Shown in pieces: positions 62,049-64,000 of a stretch of 64,000 nucleotides of DNA. Every line of letters begins with the position of its first letter. Position 1 is the first letter of the stretch. The DNA is from JAISGQ01 sp045604155. GTDB lineage: Bacteria > Bacillota > Clostridia > Oscillospirales > Acutalibacteraceae. Under the pieces are notes generated by a model, which saw only the letters and a program-made list of their open reading frames with translations, searched no databases and was not told the DNA's origin. The stretch spans positions 1 through 64,000 of the forward strand of contig JAZUNN010000065.1 in assembly GCA_045604155.1 (NCBI GenBank), written 5' to 3'. The translations under genes and the position numbers were made by a program.

Positions 62049-63372
62049 TTTCAGATTACCGCCGAAAGCGGTGAAAATCCTCAAGTGGTGCGGAATTATT
62101 GCTGTTTCTGTTCTGCTTGTGTTTTATCTTGCATACCAGCTTTATCAGCATTCTTATACAAAGATTGTAACTGAACAGGCGCTTACGCTGGAACTAAGTG
62201 ATGAGATTGAATCTGTTGGAATTACAATAAGAGACGAAACACTTATAGAAAGTGAATTTTCAGGTGTGGTTGTCCCTGCAGTTGCTGAAGGCGGCAAGGT
62301 ATCCAAAGGCCAGACCATTGCATATGTTTTCAGGTCTGCAGCAGATGCAAATGCATACAACAGAATACAGGAAATTGACGACCAGATAGCTGAATTCAAG
62401 AGCATGGAAACGGCAAAGGACAAATATTCTTCAGTTGACAAGCTGCTTGAAGAAAGAGTCAATGCCCTTGCTGAGGCAATGAATAACGGCGAACTTGAAA
62501 ATATCGATGATATCAAGGCTGATATTACATATCTGCTTAACAAACGCCAGATATATATGAACAAAGTTGATAACTTTGATGACAGAGTAGCAGAGCTTGA
62601 AAGTGAGAAGTCACTTCTGCAGTCAAAGTACAACACTGAGCCTCAGGCTATTACAGCAAGCAGCGCAGGATATTTTGTCAGCAGTGTTGACGGACATGAA
62701 AATAAGCTGAAGACCGAAAATTCAAAGCAGCTTTCTCCTGAGGATATTGATCGCCTGATCGATTCCCTTACTTATGTAGATACTTCAGGATATATAGGCA
62801 AAATATCCGATGATTACAAGTGGCATCTTGTAAGTGCAATTCCTGCGGAAGATGCGCAGAAATTATCGGTCGGAAGGACATATACAATCAAACTTCCCTA
62901 TGCTGAAGTCGGAAGTGTAAGGGCATCCCTTGAGTATGTAAATGCTGCTGAAGGTGCTGACAGGGCTGTTGTATTGTTTACCTGCAATTATCTGGTTGAT
63001 GAACTTGCTTCAATCAGATCACAGCCTATAGTCATTCAGGTGAAAAGCTATGAGGGAATAGGCATAAAAACCGATGCAATACGTTCACAGACTGTTTCAA
63101 ACGAATTTGAAGTATCGGCAACTGATGCATATAAGTATGGTGTTGTTGTCAGCAGCACCGACGGAAATGTCTCTGTTTCATACGATGAAGAAAAAGTCGG
63201 AGTATATGTATTATGGGGCAATGAGGTCGTATTCAGATATGTCGATGTTCTGTATTCAAGAGACGGAATAACAGTAGTAAAGAACAATACATCTGACGGA
63301 TATCTCAAGCTGTATGATGAAGTAATTGTTGAAGGAAGGGATCTGTACGATGGAAAGATCGTTAACGATTGA
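62020..63372 (+). CDS. HlyD-like membrane-fusion protein of unknown role
   Basis: 450 residues. One helix near the N-terminus (about 25-45, WCGIIAVSVLLVFYLAYQLY), then a barrel-sandwich hybrid (ESEFSGVVVPAVAEGGKVSKGQ), a long coiled-coil hairpin (about 120-205) and the second lipoyl-like half (PQAITASSAGYFVSSVDGHE) followed by beta domains. This is the architecture of periplasmic adaptor/HlyD proteins of Gram-positive type, often found before the ylmE-sepF division genes in Clostridia. Its partner transporter is not nearby. GAGAGGAA precedes the ATG; the 3' end overlaps the next gene by 23 bases. Confidence 0.8.
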   Translation: MSEKKGKITDFRLPPKAVKILKWCGIIAVSVLLVFYLAYQLYQHSYTKIVTEQALTLELSDEIESVGITIRDETLIESEFSGVVVPAVAEGGKVSKGQTIAYVFRSAADANAYNRIQEIDDQIAEFKSMETAKDKYSSVDKLLEERVNALAEAMNNGELENIDDIKADITYLLNKRQIYMNKVDNFDDRVAELESEKSLLQSKYNTEPQAITASSAGYFVSSVDGHENKLKTENSKQLSPEDIDRLIDSLTYVDTSGYIGKISDDYKWHLVSAIPAEDAQKLSVGRTYTIKLPYAEVGSVRASLEYVNAAEGADRAVVLFTCNYLVDELASIRSQPIVIQVKSYEGIGIKTDAIRSQTVSNEFEVSATDAYKYGVVVSSTDGNVSVSYDEEKVGVYVLWGNEVVFRYVDVLYSRDGITVVKNNTSDGYLKLYDEVIVEGRDLYDGKIVND

Positions 63373-64000
63373 TGAATGGAAGAATTCAGTCGAAAAAAAT
63401 TTAAAGCAGATATGGGAAAATATTGATGCTGCAGCAAAAAGGGCATCACGTGATCCTGCAGATGTTAAGCTCATGGCAGTGACCAAAACCGTTCCGGCAG
63501 AAATTATCAATCATGCAATTTCTCTCGGAGTGGATTTTATCGGCGAAAACCGAGTTCAGGAGCTTAATTCAAAATATGATGAACTCAACAGGGATAATCT
63601 TACAATTCACCTTATAGGTTCGCTGCAGACCAATAAAGTCAGACAGATTGTAGGCAGAGTGTCCATGATAGAATCTGTGGATTCGCTGAAACTTGCAAAG
63701 GAAATATCAAAACAGTCAAAAGCAATAGGAGTTACTACAGATGTTCTTATTGAGGTCAATATCGGCTGTGAGGAAAGCAAAGGCGGAGTAAAAGCAGAGG
63801 AAACAGAAAATCTGATAAAGGAAATAAGCGAATTGGAGGCAATTCGTGTGTGCGGATTGATGACAATACCGCCTTTTGATGCAGATTCTGAAAAAACGAG
63901 ACACTTTTTTAAAGAAATATACAAACTGTTCATTGACATTAAGGACAAAAACAAAGATAATAGTAATGTTAAGATGAAATATATTTCTATGGGTATGTCA
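63350..64000 (+). CDS. YggS/YlmE family PLP-binding protein, cut by the window end
   Basis: 217 codons are visible to the window edge, all open. The start MERSLTIDEW has GGAAGGG nine bases upstream. The PLP-binding Lys lies in LMAVTKTVPAE, then FIGENRVQELNSK, HLIGSLQTNKVRQI, LIEVNIGCEESKGG and VCGLMTIPPF, the family signatures. The PLP homeostasis protein has no known catalytic activity. In Firmicutes it is followed by sepF and other division genes, which probably lie beyond the window. Confidence 0.92.
   Translation, partial: MERSLTIDEWKNSVEKNLKQIWENIDAAAKRASRDPADVKLMAVTKTVPAEIINHAISLGVDFIGENRVQELNSKYDELNRDNLTIHLIGSLQTNKVRQIVGRVSMIESVDSLKLAKEISKQSKAIGVTTDVLIEVNIGCEESKGGVKAEETENLIKEISELEAIRVCGLMTIPPFDADSEKTRHFFKEIYKLFIDIKDKNKDNSNVKMKYISMGMS

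Noticed and set aside
1..64000. tRNA, rRNA, IS elements, prophage or integrase genes
   Set aside because: None recognised on reading; every sizeable stretch is accounted for by the listed genes and short intergenic regions, but a dedicated tRNA or ncRNA search was not possible.

Overview
The window looks like chromosome from an anaerobic, endospore-lineage Firmicute of class Clostridia, most likely a Ruminococcus-like member of the Oscillospiraceae. This is inferred from gene order and protein families; no rRNA is present. Supporting points: the yab cluster of spore formers (SpoVB-like flippase, mazG, HU, rqcP, yabP, yabQ, divIC, yabR); the miaB, ymcA-like, mutS, mutL, miaA block; recJ, relA, dtd and hemZ in a row; low-to-moderate GC; frequent GTG/TTG starts; AGGAGG-type ribosome binding sites; and gut-commensal genes (GH43 xylosidase, C11 peptidase, BspA-type repeats, CotH-like lipoprotein). 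I see no tRNA, rRNA, CRISPR array, transposase or prophage.

Layout. 1-2.4 kb: ilvB-ilvN on the minus strand. 2.5-4.6 kb: glgB. 4.6-7.8 kb: a minus-strand Ser/Thr kinase with extracellular leucine-rich repeats, divergent from an orphan RepA_N/DUF6017-type initiator gene that appears to start at ATT. 7.8-10.6 kb: sfsA, a flavin reductase-like protein and a cytosolic 5'-nucleotidase-like protein. 10.7-17.3 kb: membrane-anchored C11 peptidase, a DHHW/MBOAT O-acyltransferase pair and two lipoproteins, one an M15 peptidase. 17.4-27.4 kb: single metabolic genes, an ABC exporter, an acyltransferase, two HAD/cyclase-type enzymes and two DegV proteins, one in a MarR-led operon with clear palindromes. 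27.5-35.4 kb: recJ-relA-dtd-MBL-hemZ-nucleoside kinase operon. 35.4-41 kb: the yab sporulation/division cluster. 41.2-49.4 kb: hpf, a CotH lipoprotein, DUF1294, a GHL10-type protein, and a 1296-residue c-di-GMP protein with three GGDEF-like domains, several PAS domains and an EAL domain. 49.4-53.8 kb: rpe followed by an unusual Rnf-like operon (C-D-E-A). 53.8-64 kb: miaB, ymcA-like, HAD, mutS, mutL, miaA, an HlyD-like adaptor and a yggS gene cut by the window end.

Most unusual region. The four-gene Rnf-like operon (50164-53754) keeps the folds of RnfC, RnfD, RnfE and RnfA but has no rnfG or rnfB. By hand alignment, all four cysteines that hold the intramembrane [2Fe-2S] cluster in RnfA/RnfE are replaced, the flavin/NADH motifs of RnfC are gone, and the flavinylation motif of RnfD is changed; only the two [4Fe-4S] motifs of RnfC remain. 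The frames are open and tightly packed, so the complex seems maintained for a role other than ordinary Na+-pumping ferredoxin:NAD+ oxidoreduction.

Transcription is well marked: most units have a consensus sigma-A promoter and a hairpin terminator with a T-run, often shared by convergent genes. One sigma-E-like promoter lies before yabP. All functional calls come from reading the translated sequence; no database search was run.
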